Assembly (NCBI RefSeq): GCF_010093815.1
Contig: NW_022985563.1
Span: forward strand, 313,446-377,445
Direction: 5' to 3'
DNA: 64,000 nt
Origin: Pseudovirgaria hyperparasitica
Taxonomy: Eukaryota > Ascomycota > Dothideomycetes > Acrospermales > Acrospermaceae
Shown here: one piece after another, positions 55,049-64,000 of the stretch
Numbering within the stretch: position 1 is the first letter of the stretch
How the letters are laid out: the number at the start of each line of letters is the position of its first letter
The notes under the pieces: generated by a model
The model's database searches: none
The model's input: the letters and a program-made list of their open reading frames with translations, nothing else
What the model was told of the DNA's origin: nothing
Position numbers and translations under genes: made by a program

Positions 55049-56292
55049 CTAGCCATGCCCAGCATATTTAAACCAACTCGGCCGACAATCCTCTTTGTAC
55101 AAGAACGGCTCGCCGTCTGTGAGAACGCCCGTCTTACAGCCCTTACACTTTGGCGAATTAGGGCAGTTGAAGAAGGGAATATGCTGGTACCCAATATCTC
55201 GGAACCAGTGGATCTTCTCCTTGTCCTCGAACAGCCCCAGGGCAATTGAATGCACCGGCGCATCGCCCCAGCGCTCGTAGAAGAACCCACCCGCACGATC
55301 CAGGTGCGCAAAGTAATCCTCGTATGCGGGCGAGCGCCAGAATTCCATATCTGCGACCTCGAAATTTGACCAGAAATGGCACGTGGAGTAGCCGCCGGCC
55401 TTGAGGTTGTGCTCCGGGCGTGTGGCGCTGTCGGTGACCCAATCAAGGGCGTTATTTTTGTGCAAGTATTCGGGATGGTCGGCGATGAATTTCTCTGTCT
55501 CGGGCCACAGGGTGGCGACGCTTTGGGGGCTGTCGTAGAGGTTTATTGTGAAGCCGTAGGTTTTGTTGTGGTCCTGCATGTAGGCGAAGACGTCGTAGTC
55601 GACGTCGCAGAAGAAATGAACGTTGGGCTCAACGCGCCAGTAGTATCGTACGTCTTGAAGCGCCGGCAGGTGGTAGAACATGCCGCTGTTCCAGCGGCAC
55701 ATTTGGTGGTATGATGTCTTGCCCATGTATTGCACGTTTTGCTCGGTGAGGATCTCGACGGACTCGTGGTAGAGGTCGTCATTAATCCAGGAGGGGACGG
55801 CCCAGTGGTCTTCGGGCACGATTTCGTAGCGCACTTCGGCTTTGGTTGCTGCTCTCGTTTTCCGCTTGAACTCTTCTGAGAATGGCTTGTCGTTTATGAA
55901 CAACCAGGGGTAATTGAATTTGTGGTTCCATGTGCGCTCTAGGTCACGCATGGATTGGAGAAGGTCGTTGACTTCTTCATTGCGGACGAGGGAGAGGAGG
56001 GTGGCATTTATACGAGCGGACTTGGGATTGTTGGGAGCGTAGTTGTCGCCATCGACTCGGCGGAGTGGTTCAGGTGGCTCCCCGGTCGCTGCCCGGTGTC
56101 AGTGTACTTTCATCGGAAGCGGAAGCACTTGGACTTACGTTCGTAATTAGGGTCTCTGAAGTCCCCCTGATATTTTGGAAAGCCCGTCGGGGTGTCTAAT
56201 TTACTTGGGGATCTGAACAGAATGACCAAGAGGTAAACAAACAGGCCCAAAGTTAGCAAGGCCAGTAGCCGCATACCCCGAGGCAGCGACAT
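55049..56292 (-). CDS. Alpha-1,2-mannosyltransferase, GT15 family (KRE2/MNT1/KTR type)
   Basis: A Golgi type II membrane enzyme that adds alpha-1,2-mannose from GDP-mannose to O- and N-linked glycans. Exons 56292..56139 and 56088..55049, 397 aa, within the family range of about 390-440. A short cytosolic head (MSLPRGMR) precedes the signal anchor LLALLTLGLFVYLLVILF; a short stem follows. The catalytic domain starts near INATLLSLVRNEEVNDLLQS and includes FNYPWLFINDKPFSEEFK, MCRWNSGMFYHLPALQDVRY, WRVEPNVHFFCDVDYDVFAY, MQDHNKTYGFTINLYDSPQS, CHFWSNFEVADMEFWRS and YFAHLDRAGGFFYERWGDAP, all typical GT15 blocks. The exact member (Kre2, Ktr1-like) cannot be set from this alone. The gene is divergent from the GCP5 gene across 277 bp. 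Confidence 0.94.
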
Positions 56293-56569
56293 TGTGCATT
56301 AGGAATGACAGCGATTACGTCCTCGAGACTGGAACAAAGAAGGATGCAAATCGCAGCCTTAAATTGCATGCGACGCATACGCAGCTTTGACAGGGATGGA
56401 TAAGCAAACGGAAAGATAGATAAGGCTTAGTTTGGTAGGTTCGAGCTTGAACGAGCCTGCCCGCAACACGTGAAATTCTCGACTAATTACAACTACGCGA
56501 CGCGCTTTGGGACACACAATGTCAACCAATGTTTTGCGAGATGCAACAAAACAATGGACATGATGAAAT
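56293..56569. promoter_or_regulatory. Compact divergent promoter, GT15 mannosyltransferase and GCP5 genes
   Basis: Both promoters must fit in or around 277 bp. No named binding site is recognised. Confidence 0.5.
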
Positions 56570-59307
56570 ATGGCGCATACTGCGAGACTAAATACCCTCA
56601 CAAATGATTTGATCAGATCCTTGACTGGTCTAGATCCTGCAAAGAAATGTGACGCTTCCAGATTCAAGAAAGCAAAAGAACTAGCTGCACGAGAACTACG
56701 GACTTCTCAGCATGGGCGTACGAATCAATTTGCTGTTCAGGAGCGGCTGTCTGGCTTGGAGGAGAAGTTTTTTGTGTTAGGTCGGGAAGATTTGGCTAAA
56801 GCTATCAAATTTCGATTGAAGGAGCTGGACAAGCAGAGGTTCAGATGGACTCCAGAATGTTTGTCACTCATGCTGGAACTTTCGAATCAGCCCGCGACAA
56901 ATGTAGATCTCAATGAGTTGGAGCATTTGAGGCCTCCAGAACCTCAGCCAATACTGACGTGGGAGGAGATCATTGCTGATGATCCCATGGACGAAAATGG
57001 TATCTGGGAGGATATCGACTATGTGGTTCCATCTTCTGAAGACGAACTTGAGGAGGAAGAAGAGCTCCGTAAGACTGTATCTACGGCCATCATGAAACAA
57101 GCAAGCGACATCATCGCTCCTGATTCATGTCTTCTGCCCATGGACGATGCCCAGACTCACTCGCTGACCAGAAATCAGTTCTGGAGGTCTAATGCGAGGC
57201 GAAACGATGCCGAGGATTATGATTCAGGCATCGATACAGATGCCGAGACTACCAACAGCATAACTGAGATCCAAGCGATTCGCGAAATTCTTTTCATGTT
57301 AGGAGGCTTGCCGACGTCATTGTTTCGCGTATATAACAGTGAGCAACCAGTTGAGTATAACGGTAACTTTGTCCTGAGTCACATTTCTTCTGTCCAATTT
57401 CGCGCTGTTCTGGATGAGTTCAGTTCGATAGGAGGGCCTTTGCTCCGCCTACGACATTGGGTTGAGCAAGAGCAAAGTGCGTCTCTCCTCCAAACATTCC
57501 AGAGTGCCGTAGAAGCGAAGCTCCACTCATTCGACACAGAGCTTTCAGAACTTCACCAACAGCATATTCAAACCAATGCCAAAGTCTTGGTTAGTCTTCA
57601 ACAGCTGCTCACCAAAGTTCAACACCTGGCGAGACCTCTACAGCGCCTTTCCGAGGTCGTTGTCCGTGTGGCCGTGAAATCAAGCCCTGTTCCATATGTG
57701 TTTTTAGAAGAACTGTTTGGAGTGACCAGCATGGCACAATTGCTTGGCGAGACCGACGTCTATGAGTCTCTTGGGACTATCTTCTTCCAATGCTTTCAAA
57801 CTTATTTACGACCAATCAGGCAATGGATGGAAAGCGGCCAGCTTAACCTAGACAAGGACAGCTTCTTCATTGAGGAAAGCAACTCGAAAATAGATATGTC
57901 TTCGCTTTGGCACGACCGCTTCAGACTTCGATCCAACACCTTGGGTCAATTATATGCTCCGAAATTTCTTCAACCTCGGACGAAGAGAATATTCAATACA
58001 GGGAAAAGCGTCGTGTTTCTGCAAGAGCTAGGACAAACCTCAGGGGCATGGTCTAGCACAAGTCCAGAACCTCGACTAGACTTTGATGCGGTCTGTTGCA
58101 ATGCTAATAGCTCGGCAATCGAGCCCTTTTCCAGTCAATTCGACGCGGCCTTTGACGAATGGATCCAAAGTAAACACAGTCTGGCGTCTGAAATACTTCG
58201 AAAGCATCTCTACATTAATAGTGGGCTTTGGAGAGCACTTGATGCACTTGAGCTCGTCTTCCTCAGCCGAAATGGCGTTTTGTTGCAAACTTTCGCCGAT
58301 GCCATGTTCGAAAAGTTGGATGGCAAAACCAATACATGGAATGATCGTTTCGTCATGACAGATGTGGCACACCAGATCTTTGGTGAGCTTGTATGTGTAG
58401 ATGCTGAAAAGCTGACCGTTCGCACCACGGCGCCTAAGCACTCAGGAAGGACTCTCAAGAATCTAGCGTCAATCTCTATTGACTACACCGTGAGTTTCCT
58501 CTCGATGTTTTTACTCTATGGCCTAACATAAAGAAGCTATCATGGCCGCTCCTAAACATTATCCCCCGAACTGCCATCCCAACATTCCAACAAACCACCC
58601 GCCTCCTCCTCCAATGCTACCGCGCAAAATACCTCCTTCAGCAACGCACCATTCCCTTCCCATCCCACTACAAAGGCCGAAAGGATCGAACCACCCACCT
58701 CGCCGCCTACCTCCGCCACAGACTCATCTGGTTCGCGGATTGCATGCGCTCCCACGTCTCCGAAATAGTCCTGCCAAAGCTCACCTCTGATCTCCGCGCC
58801 TCCCTTGCCACCGCCGACGACATTGACGAGATGGCCCTCGTCGTCGGCAGCTTCGTGTCCAAGCTGCAGGACCAGTGTTTGCTAGCCAAGAACCTGGCTC
58901 CCATCATGCAAGCCGTTGTGGGCATCTTGGACCTCGCCGTCGCGCTTTCGGATGCGCTGTCCAGAGACTCGCAGTCCGGACTCTTCACGTCGCGCAGGGT
59001 GCCGAGTAAGGGGAGTATTGTGGGGAGGTCGGAGGCCAGTTGGCGCTCGCGGAAGCGTCATGATGAGTCAGACGAGGAGGAGGAGGAGGAAGAGGAGGGT
59101 AGTGATGATGAGGGGTATAGTGGCGATGGCGAAGACGTGCCGTCGCTCGGCACCCTTGTGGAGACGCTGGACAGGGCGCGGGAAGAGTTTGATAGGTTGT
59201 TGCCGTTTGTCGTTGCTGGGCTGAAGGGCGTGGCTAGGGCGAGGGGAGGATTAGAGTGGCAGTTGCTGGTTGATAAGTTAGATTGGGAGGGCAAGGGTGA
59301 TGTATGA
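56570..59307 (+). CDS. Gamma-tubulin complex component GCP5-like (Spc97/Spc98 family)
   Basis: A non-core subunit of the gamma-tubulin ring complex, which nucleates microtubules at spindle pole bodies. Two exons, join(56570..58489, 58537..59307), 896 aa. The N-terminal part has an alpha-helical head (LTNDLIRSLTGLDPAKKCDA), then TWEEIIADDPMDENGIWEDI and the GRIP1-type region EIQAIREILFMLGGLPTSLF. The C-terminal GRIP2-type region includes ILRKHLYINSGLWRALDALE and DRFVMTDVAHQIFGEL. Exon 2 carries LSWPLLNIIPRTAIPTFQQT, RLIWFADCMRSHVSEIV and a C-terminal loop with eight consecutive Glu residues. These features fit GCP5 (mod21 in fission yeast) better than GCP2/3, but I rely on memory of the family. 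The intron is 47 bp with an AAG acceptor. Confidence 0.82.
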
Positions 59308-59570
59308 GTATCGTAGCCAGCTTGCACAGGTCCTGATATCGATATGTTCGAACGTACCGCCACGATACGATATGTCTATAAAAGCTAATATGCTACAAGT
59401 CTATGATACTGGATTTTTTTAGCCGTCTATTCGGTTTGCCTAGATGCCTGGACCCATAAATTGATATCTCGAACTCGCCTTTCCTTACATGCAGAAACAT
59501 AAGAAATCTCGCTGCTGGAAATGCGACTTTCAGTCCTTCGCCAGCACCGAAGACACCCATACCACCTCTT

Positions 59571-62500
59571 TCAGCCTACCCACCTTCTCGCACTTTTGAA
59601 GAGCCGGATCCAAGGCCCATACTCACCCCACTCCTTGGCCTGTTCCTCGGGGTAGTAGCTAGCCACCTCTTTAAGCACAGTCCGTTCCGGATGCGGCATC
59701 ATAGCCAGGACTTTCCCGTCCGGCGTCCTCACACCCGTGATACCCAACGGGCTACCATTAGGATTCGCCGGATACTCCTCCGTCTGATTGAGGTGATTGT
59801 CGACGTACCGCATCGACACAAGCCCACGCTCGTACAGTGCCTGGGGCGTGACGCTAGACGCGACATCAGCAGGAAACGTGGCGCGGCCTTCGCCGTGCGC
59901 GACGGCAATCGGAATGCTGGAGCCATGCATGCCATGTAAGAAGGCGGATGGCTGGATGGGGTATCCGTCTGTAGCAGCGCGCGGGGGATCCATGACCTCG
60001 ACCATACACACGCGCGCTTCGTACTGCTCAGACACATTACGCTCGAATGTGGGCCAGCTATCAGCGCCCGGGATAAGTTCCTTCAGGCGGGACAAGAACT
60101 GACAGCCATTACAGACACCGAGGGTAAATGTGTCTTTGCGTTCGAAGTAGTCTATGAATTCGCGACGTGTGTCGGCATTGTAGAGGACTGACTTCGCCCA
60201 GCCCTGGCCGGCGCCGAGCACGTCGCCGTAGGAGAAGCCGCCACAAGCAGCGAGGCCGACGAACGAGGCGAGAGAAACCCGTCCGTTGATGATGTCGGTC
60301 ATGTGTACATCGATGGGGGAGAAGCCGGCGCTGGCGAAGGCAAAGGCCATTTCAGCTTGGCCGTTGACACCTTCTTCGCGGAGAATGGCGACGCGGGGTT
60401 TCGTGGAGATGACTGATGTGATGGAGGTTTTTAGGGGTAGGATGGATTCTTGGGGATTGTATGTGAGATTGAAGCTTAGGCCGGGGTTTGCGTCTTCTAA
60501 GATGCTGGCATATTCACTCTCGGCACATGCAGGGTTGTCGCGTAATCGCTGCATGTGGTAGGATGTTGCGGACCAGCGCTGCTGAAGCTTGCTCCTGCTT
60601 CCCCTATATATGAGATCCATGCCATGACGCAACGACAACTCTTGTTTCGAGGTTGCTGGGATACGTCCAATCTTCTTGATCAGCCCAGGGGGAGGGCCAC
60701 ATGTAGCAAAGCACTTGTTGAACCGGATCTCATCCTTCTTCCTTATCTGGAACACAGCACCCAGCTCTTCATTGAAAAGTGCTTCCAACAGAGAGGGGAC
60801 ATCTTTTGTAGGACATATGTTCTCAAGGGATATCTCGAGTCCGCATCGGCCAGCAAACATCATTTCCACAAGCGTAGTGAACAGCCCACCTTCTGATCGA
60901 TCATGATAGGCGAGCACGATTTCCTCCTCATGAAGTTGCTCGATAGCATCATAGTAATCCTTGATCAAATCCACATCCCTGACATCGGGGCACTCGTCCC
61001 CGATTTGACCGAAAACCTGTGCTAGAGCAGAAGCTCCCATTGATTTCATGCCTTGGGCGAGATCGACAAACATGATAACAGTCTCTCCAACATCTTCGAT
61101 TCTGCGGAGTGCTGGGGTCCAAGTCCAGTCGATCCTATTGACGGGAGCGAAAGCAGAAATTACGAGCGAAAGAGGTGCTGTAACTTCTTTGGGTTCCTTC
61201 GAAGACTGATCTGACCATTTCATTTTCATCGACATCGAGTCTTTCCCCACGGGAATGCTAATCCCAAGCCTAGGGCAAAGATCCATACCAATGGCTTCGA
61301 CAGCTTCATAGAGATTGGCTCCCTCTCCTGGATGACTACTGGCTGCCATCCAATTTGCGGAAAGTCGCACACGCTCGAGGCGGTTGAATGTACTTGCTGC
61401 AGCCAGATTCATGAGTGATTCCACGACTGCCATGCGTGCCGATGCTGCCGGTGATATCAAAGCATGGAGAGGTTTTTCGCCCATACACATGGCCTCTCCA
61501 GTCTTGATACCCCCTTGTAGTGATGTCGCTGTGACGGATACATCTGCAACCGGTGTCTGGTAGGGACCAACCATTTGATCTCGGACAGTCAGACCACCAA
61601 CCGTCCGATCGCCAATGGTGATGAGGAAAGACTTTGATCCAACAGCAGGGAGAGCCAGGACCCTTTCTATGGCCTCGTCTAGCAGCTTATCATTTGGGTG
61701 GCTTGGAAGGTATGTCGATAGGCTCGAGTCGAACTTTGGTAGGCGTAGTTTCCGTGACTCTACTATCCGTGACATCTTTGGTGGCTTGCCGAAAAGGATA
61801 GACATTGGTAGATCGATCGGTGTCGGATGATCCTTGGAGTCTCGATCCATCAGGATGAGTTGCTTCCCCTCATCGGATTCACTACCGGTCGCGGTACCAA
61901 CCTTGGAGTATCCGCACCTTTCGCGCTTGCATATTCTCTCGAACTCCGCAACTCTCCCGGGGGCGACCGCTAAGACATATCTCTCCTGGGCCTCGCAACA
62001 CCATATCTCCATGGGGCTCATACCCTTATCTGTGTTGTCAACCTCACGCAATTCGAACTTAGCTCCAAGCCCGGCGTCATGAACAAGCTCTGGCAAGGCA
62101 TTCGACAGGCCACCAGCACCAACGTCATGTATCAGTCGAATAGGGTTGTTAGTCGCCATAGCCGTGCAAGTATTGATGACCTCCTGTGCTCTTCTTTGAA
62201 CCTCCGCATTCCCTCTTTGCACACTGGCGAAATCTAGCTCTGCAGAGCCTTCTCCTGACGAGATACTAGAAGCAGCACCACCTCCAAGCCCGATCAACAT
62301 TGCCGGGCCTCCAATGACGAAGATCTGCGCTCCAGGACCTACCAGCCCTTCTTCTTTGACAGCATACTGGGGTCTGACTGTACCAACACCTCCAGCAATC
62401 ATGATGGGCTTGTGATATCCGCGAATCTCGGTGGTCTTGTCATCGATAGGGGCCTCTGTGGTAAGCGTGCGCCAATAGCCACTTGTGGCAGGGCGTCCAA

Positions 62501-63773
62501 ACTCATTGTTGAAGGTAGCAGCTCCGATAGGCGCCTCAAGCATGATGTCCAGAGGGCTAGCAATATGCGACGGTTTGCCGACGTCAAGCTCCCAGGGCTG
62601 GACAAAGCCAGGGATCAGGAGGTCCGAGACGCTGTAACCTGTGAGACCCGTCTTAGGCTTCGATCCACGTCCGACTGCACCTTCGTCTCTGATTTCACCA
62701 CCAGAGCCTGTAGCCGCACCGGGATAAGGCGATACTGCTGTGGGATGATTGTGTGTCTCGACCTTGATAAGAATGTGAACTTGCTCCTTCGTGGACGTCC
62801 ATACACCGCTGGCGTGGTCCGGAGCCCAGTAGCTCGCCTGCTCACCCTGCAGGACGGCAGCATTATCACTGTATGCGCTTACTACGAAACCAGGATGCTT
62901 CTCATGTGTATTCCGGATCATCTTAAACAAGCTATGTGGTTTACGCATACCATCGATGGTCCAATCGGCGTTGAACTGCTTGTGCCTACAGTGCTCCGAG
63001 TTCACCTGAGCAAACATAAATAGTTCTACATCCACAGCATCTCTCTTGAGCTTGTTAGCATATGTGTCGACTAGGTATTCTATTTCGGAGGCGTCCAAAG
63101 CCAGTCCTAGCCTCCGATTTGCCTGTTGTGCAGCCGTAGCATCTGTCAGGGGGATCAGCTCTGCAGACTCTGGAATACCTTCGGCGAAGACGTCGTTGAG
63201 GTTGGGAGGTTCGCGGGTTATGTCTTGTGTCATGCGATCGTACAAGGTATCTCTAGAAGGAATTTCTGACTTGTCGATAGCCGTCTCGAATCTGGCCGCG
63301 ATGACCAAGCCACGCTCAATTCTTCTTACGCTGTTCCGTAGGCCGCATACATAGGATATGTTCGTGGCCTGCGAACTCCATGGTGAAATTGTACCCTTTC
63401 GTGGGACGATGTAAAACAGGGCGGTATGCGGGTCCAAGGGTTCTGCTTGACGATGGACGGCGTCAAGCAAAGTGGCAGATAGCCTATCTTCTGACGACGG
63501 GGAGTCGCCATATCGCAGGATGTCGGTCAACTTGAGTCTTTCTTCCTCTTGAAGTGCCTGTTTCGCGTCGACCAGATGAATCCATACGGCGCGAGCTTCA
63601 ACTGCTCCTATGTTCTTGGCTAGCTGTTGAAGGCGAAAGTCTGAGGACGCCAAAGAGCCCGGAATGATGAGGTAGGGGCCCTGCTGAGAAGTCATGTTGG
63701 GCTCAGAGCGTGGAATCCCACCTGTAGTGGTGGTGAATGGCGACGCGCTGGATAAAAGCTCGTGGTGGGGCAT
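59571..63773 (-). CDS. ADE6: Phosphoribosylformylglycinamidine (FGAM) synthase, large PurL type
   Basis: Step four of de novo purine synthesis: FGAR, glutamine and ATP give FGAM. Single exon, 1400 aa, against 1358 for yeast Ade6; a second Met 26 codons in ([18 protein letters not shown]) fits the family start better and is the likelier initiator. The N-terminal PurS-like part is followed by a linker and two AIR-synthase-like halves ([118 protein letters not shown]). The C-terminal glutamine amidotransferase has the nucleophile in [12 protein letters not shown] (Cys near residue 1221) and [20 protein letters not shown] for the His partner. Everything looks intact. Confidence 0.96.
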   Translation of the reverse strand: MPHHELLSSASPFTTTTGGIPRSEPNMTSQQGPYLIIPGSLASSDFRLQQLAKNIGAVEARAVWIHLVDAKQALQEEERLKLTDILRYGDSPSSEDRLSATLLDAVHRQAEPLDPHTALFYIVPRKGTISPWSSQATNISYVCGLRNSVRRIERGLVIAARFETAIDKSEIPSRDTLYDRMTQDITREPPNLNDVFAEGIPESAELIPLTDATAAQQANRRLGLALDASEIEYLVDTYANKLKRDAVDVELFMFAQVNSEHCRHKQFNADWTIDGMRKPHSLFKMIRNTHEKHPGFVVSAYSDNAAVLQGEQASYWAPDHASGVWTSTKEQVHILIKVETHNHPTAVSPYPGAATGSGGEIRDEGAVGRGSKPKTGLTGYSVSDLLIPGFVQPWELDVGKPSHIASPLDIMLEAPIGAATFNNEFGRPATSGYWRTLTTEAPIDDKTTEIRGYHKPIMIAGGVGTVRPQYAVKEEGLVGPGAQIFVIGGPAMLIGLGGGAASSISSGEGSAELDFASVQRGNAEVQRRAQEVINTCTAMATNNPIRLIHDVGAGGLSNALPELVHDAGLGAKFELREVDNTDKGMSPMEIWCCEAQERYVLAVAPGRVAEFERICKRERCGYSKVGTATGSESDEGKQLILMDRDSKDHPTPIDLPMSILFGKPPKMSRIVESRKLRLPKFDSSLSTYLPSHPNDKLLDEAIERVLALPAVGSKSFLITIGDRTVGGLTVRDQMVGPYQTPVADVSVTATSLQGGIKTGEAMCMGEKPLHALISPAASARMAVVESLMNLAAASTFNRLERVRLSANWMAASSHPGEGANLYEAVEAIGMDLCPRLGISIPVGKDSMSMKMKWSDQSSKEPKEVTAPLSLVISAFAPVNRIDWTWTPALRRIEDVGETVIMFVDLAQGMKSMGASALAQVFGQIGDECPDVRDVDLIKDYYDAIEQLHEEEIVLAYHDRSEGGLFTTLVEMMFAGRCGLEISLENICPTKDVPSLLEALFNEELGAVFQIRKKDEIRFNKCFATCGPPPGLIKKIGRIPATSKQELSLRHGMDLIYRGSRSKLQQRWSATSYHMQRLRDNPACAESEYASILEDANPGLSFNLTYNPQESILPLKTSITSVISTKPRVAILREEGVNGQAEMAFAFASAGFSPIDVHMTDIINGRVSLASFVGLAACGGFSYGDVLGAGQGWAKSVLYNADTRREFIDYFERKDTFTLGVCNGCQFLSRLKELIPGADSWPTFERNVSEQYEARVCMVEVMDPPRAATDGYPIQPSAFLHGMHGSSIPIAVAHGEGRATFPADVASSVTPQALYERGLVSMRYVDNHLNQTEEYPANPNGSPLGITGVRTPDGKVLAMMPHPERTVLKEVASYYPEEQAKEWGEYGPWIRLFKSARRWVG

Positions 63774-64000
63774 AAATTATTCACTCTCACCCCACCAAAA
63801 AGCTTGCCAGGCGCCTGAAACTGCTTCCACATTATCAGCCAATCCGAGAGCTGCATGGAGGTCCCAACCCGGTTAGCTGAGAACCTATAACCCTAACCCT
63901 AACCCTGATATACGAGATGCTCCCTCAGAGTGTGACGCAGCGTGACGCAGACATTCAACGAGGGCCTAACTGCAAAATTACCCCATCTATCCCAAAGGGG
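63774..64000. promoter_or_regulatory. Upstream region of FGAM synthase
   Basis: Contains the telomere-like repeat and, about 30 bp further upstream, two tandem copies of GTGACGCAG around 63931-63950, a possible bZIP-type (CRE/Gcn4-like) site. The region is cut by the window edge. Function is inferred only from position. Confidence 0.4.
63888..63906. repeat. Interstitial telomere-type repeat, three CCCTAA units
   Basis: TAACCCTAACCCTAACCCTG matches the fungal telomere repeat TTAGGG on the opposite strand, three units long. It lies about 115 bp upstream of the FGAM synthase start codon. Confidence 0.95.

Noticed and set aside
63774-64000. Chromosome end at the right edge
   Set aside because: Only three telomere-type units are present and ordinary unique sequence continues beyond them, so this is an interstitial repeat and not a telomere.

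Overview
The window is nuclear DNA of a filamentous ascomycete (Pezizomycotina). A Dothideomycete is my guess and is not proven. The grounds are many short introns (about 50 to 80 bp), short gene spacing on both strands, fungal gene families (Rtt109, Dlt1, Apd1/sucrase-ferredoxin-like, GT15 mannosyltransferase, fungal rhodopsin-domain protein) and an AT-rich island that looks mutated by RIP. I see no bacterial genes, CRISPR array, rRNA or tRNA, and no virus-like element.

Layout. 0-9.4 kb: the 5' part of an acidic unknown protein (minus strand, cut by the window edge), glycogen synthase (plus), a 3.2 kb repeat-rich gap, and SGT1 (minus). 9.8-14 kb: a short RWD-associated C-terminal-domain gene, an alpha-methylacyl-CoA racemase-like CoA transferase and a mitochondrial membrane protein. 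14.5-29.5 kb: a large disordered acidic protein, an ING/PHD chromatin reader, mitochondrial ribosomal protein mL57, Rtt109 histone acetyltransferase, Dlt1, an Apd1-like [2Fe-2S] protein and an unknown protein. 31-41 kb: a catalytic-type Argonaute with an RGG-rich head, dynamin Vps1 and V-ATPase subunit A. 41.2-44.8 kb is the only accessory-looking stretch: an AT-rich element with 90-bp inverted ends, a rhodopsin-domain gene carrying an in-frame stop, and a compact kinase-like gene. 45-64 kb: TFIIIC subunit Sfc1/Tfc1, PP2A B56 subunit Rts1, a fatty acid elongase, Cox6, a KTR-type mannosyltransferase, gamma-tubulin complex protein GCP5 and FGAM synthase, which has TTAGGG-type repeats upstream.

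Most genes are unrelated housekeeping genes, so no cluster logic joins them. Loose themes are membrane and vacuole biology (Vps1, Vma1, elongase, GT15), mitochondria (mL57, Cox6, the membrane protein) and chromatin/RNA (ING, Rtt109, Argonaute, TFIIIC).

Exon joins were made by hand from splice signals, reading phase and family memory, and each join was checked for frame. I found no convincing new multi-gene system. The best leads are the RIP-like damage at 41-43 kb, the open frame joined to the VMA1 start codon, the GC-AG intron call with a poly-T tract in the ING gene, and the telomere-like repeats in front of FGAM synthase.
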